A DNA stretch of 5,289 nt from Chloroflexota bacterium (GTDB lineage Bacteria > Chloroflexota > Limnocylindria > Limnocylindrales > CSP1-4), in assembly GCA_021785115.1 (NCBI GenBank), contig JAJYGO010000079.1:5099-10387 (forward strand), written 5' to 3'. The position numbers and the translations under genes were made by a program. Below the pieces are notes generated by a model, which had not been told where the DNA came from, ran no database searches, and saw only the letters and a program-made list of their open reading frames with translations. This document shows positions 4,577 through 5,289 of this stretch, piece by piece (within the stretch, counting starts at the first letter, position 1; each line of letters starts with the position of its first letter).

Positions 4577-5289
4577 ATGCTCATCGCCAGGTACGACGAC
4601 GGCCAGGGAATCCACCTCGGCGTCGTGGAGGGTGACGAGGTCCGGCCCATCGACCCGGCCGTCCTGGGGCCGGCGGTGGACGTGGCCCGGCTGGGAGCCG
4701 CCGCTCTCGCGGCATCCGGCTGGCGCGACGACGACGACCTCCCGCTCGGGGCGCCCCGGCCCGTGGCTGGTGTGCGCCTGCTGGCGCCAGTCCCACACCC
4801 CGAGAAGGTGATCTGCGTCGGGGTCAACTACGGCCTCCACGCGGCCGAGGCGAACCTCGCCCCGCCGCCGTTCCCCGAGATCTTCGCCAAGTTCCCGAAC
4901 GCGATCCAGGACCCGGGTGGCCCGATCGTGCTCCCCGACGTGGACACCGCGAATGACTACGAAGGCGAGCTGACGGTCGTCATCGGCTCGGCAGTCCGCA
5001 ACCTGACCCCCCAGACGGCGCTCGGGGCAGTCGCGGGCTATACAGTCGGCAACGACGTGAGCGCCAGGACGGTCCAGCTGCGGGTGACGCAGTGGGTCAC
5101 CGGCAAGACCCCCGACACCTTCTGTCCGATCGGTCCGTGGCTGGCGACGCCGGGCACGGTCGGGGACCCCCAGACGCTCCAGTTGACGACAACGATCGGG
5201 GGCACCGCGCTCCAGAGCGCGTCCACGAAGCAGATGATCTTCACCGTCGAGCACCTTCTCGTCTATCTGTCGTCCATGTTGACGCTCGT
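4577..5289 (+). CDS. Fumarylacetoacetate hydrolase (FAH) family protein, 3' end missing
   Basis: The window holds 237 residues of a protein that should be about 280-300 long; no stop is reached. Residues 1-70 are the small N-terminal domain seen in bacterial FAH-family enzymes. The catalytic fold follows: KVICVGVNYGLHAAE (77-91) with the H88/E91 pair, K105, DYEGEL (127-132) giving metal ligands E129 and E131, GNDVSAR (158-164) giving D160, and GKTPDTFCPIGPWL (176-189) with K177. All expected divalent-metal and active-site residues present in this portion are intact. T165 replaces the common Asp of SARD. Only the C-terminal G-D-V-I-x-T-G-T-P region is outside. Family members hydrolyse acylpyruvates or fumarylpyruvate, decarboxylate oxaloacetate, or isomerise and decarboxylate homoprotocatechuate intermediates; the sequence does not choose among them. 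It starts 1 base after the dehydrogenase stop, so it belongs to the operon. Confidence 0.9.
   Translation, partial: MLIARYDDGQGIHLGVVEGDEVRPIDPAVLGPAVDVARLGAAALAASGWRDDDDLPLGAPRPVAGVRLLAPVPHPEKVICVGVNYGLHAAEANLAPPPFPEIFAKFPNAIQDPGGPIVLPDVDTANDYEGELTVVIGSAVRNLTPQTALGAVAGYTVGNDVSARTVQLRVTQWVTGKTPDTFCPIGPWLATPGTVGDPQTLQLTTTIGGTALQSASTKQMIFTVEHLLVYLSSMLTL

Noticed and set aside
4307..5254. Minus-strand open frame of 315 codons opposite the FAH gene
   Set aside because: The plus strand encodes a clear FAH-family protein with intact catalytic residues; the antisense product has no recognisable features.
1..5289. tRNA, rRNA, CRISPR array, insertion sequence or attachment site
   Set aside because: I saw no cloverleaf, spaced direct repeats, transposase motifs or terminal inverted repeats. 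The window is filled by one operon and its control region.

Overview
The window is a slice of a very GC-rich bacterial chromosome. Third codon positions are overwhelmingly G or C, and long spurious open frames occur on the opposite strand. The style fits Actinomycetota or a high-GC Chloroflexota lineage, but nothing here fixes the taxon. Almost all of it is one tightly packed plus-strand operon, preceded by a divergent promoter region and the first codons of a probable regulator on the minus strand.

Layout: (1) bases 1-105, minus strand, hold the N-terminus of a probable GntR-type transcription factor that runs off the left edge. (2) Bases 106-432 are a 327-bp divergent intergenic region with four GC-rich inverted repeats, one conspicuous AT-rich patch (309-333) and a strong Shine-Dalgarno just before the first operon gene. 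(3) 433-1584 encodes a compact lipoyl-bearing E2 acyltransferase. (4) 1581-2627 encodes the thiamine-diphosphate E1 alpha subunit. (5) 2624-3601 encodes E1 beta. (6) 3598-4575 encodes a CtBP-like NAD-dependent D-2-hydroxyacid dehydrogenase. (7) 4577 to the right edge encodes a fumarylacetoacetate hydrolase (FAH) family enzyme, cut off by the window end.

The first four genes of the operon overlap by 4 bp (ATGA) at each junction, and the fifth starts 1 base after the previous stop. The set is therefore almost certainly co-transcribed and translationally coupled. E1 alpha, E1 beta and E2 make up a 2-oxoacid (or acetoin) dehydrogenase complex that turns a 2-oxoacid (or acetoin) into an acyl-CoA; its E3 (dihydrolipoamide dehydrogenase) is not in the window. 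The dehydrogenase would interconvert a D-2-hydroxyacid and a 2-oxoacid. The FAH-family enzyme would typically cleave an acylpyruvate-type C-C bond, or decarboxylate or isomerise a related compound. Together they look like a dedicated catabolic module that funnels an unknown substrate through a 2-oxoacid to an acyl-CoA, probably under control of the divergent regulator. The substrate cannot be read from the sequence.

The most notable points are the E2-first gene order without E3, a shortened E2 with a decayed subunit-binding domain, an E1 alpha phosphorylation-type loop lacking the usual Ser-Asp-Pro, several E1 beta motif substitutions, and the combination of partner enzymes.
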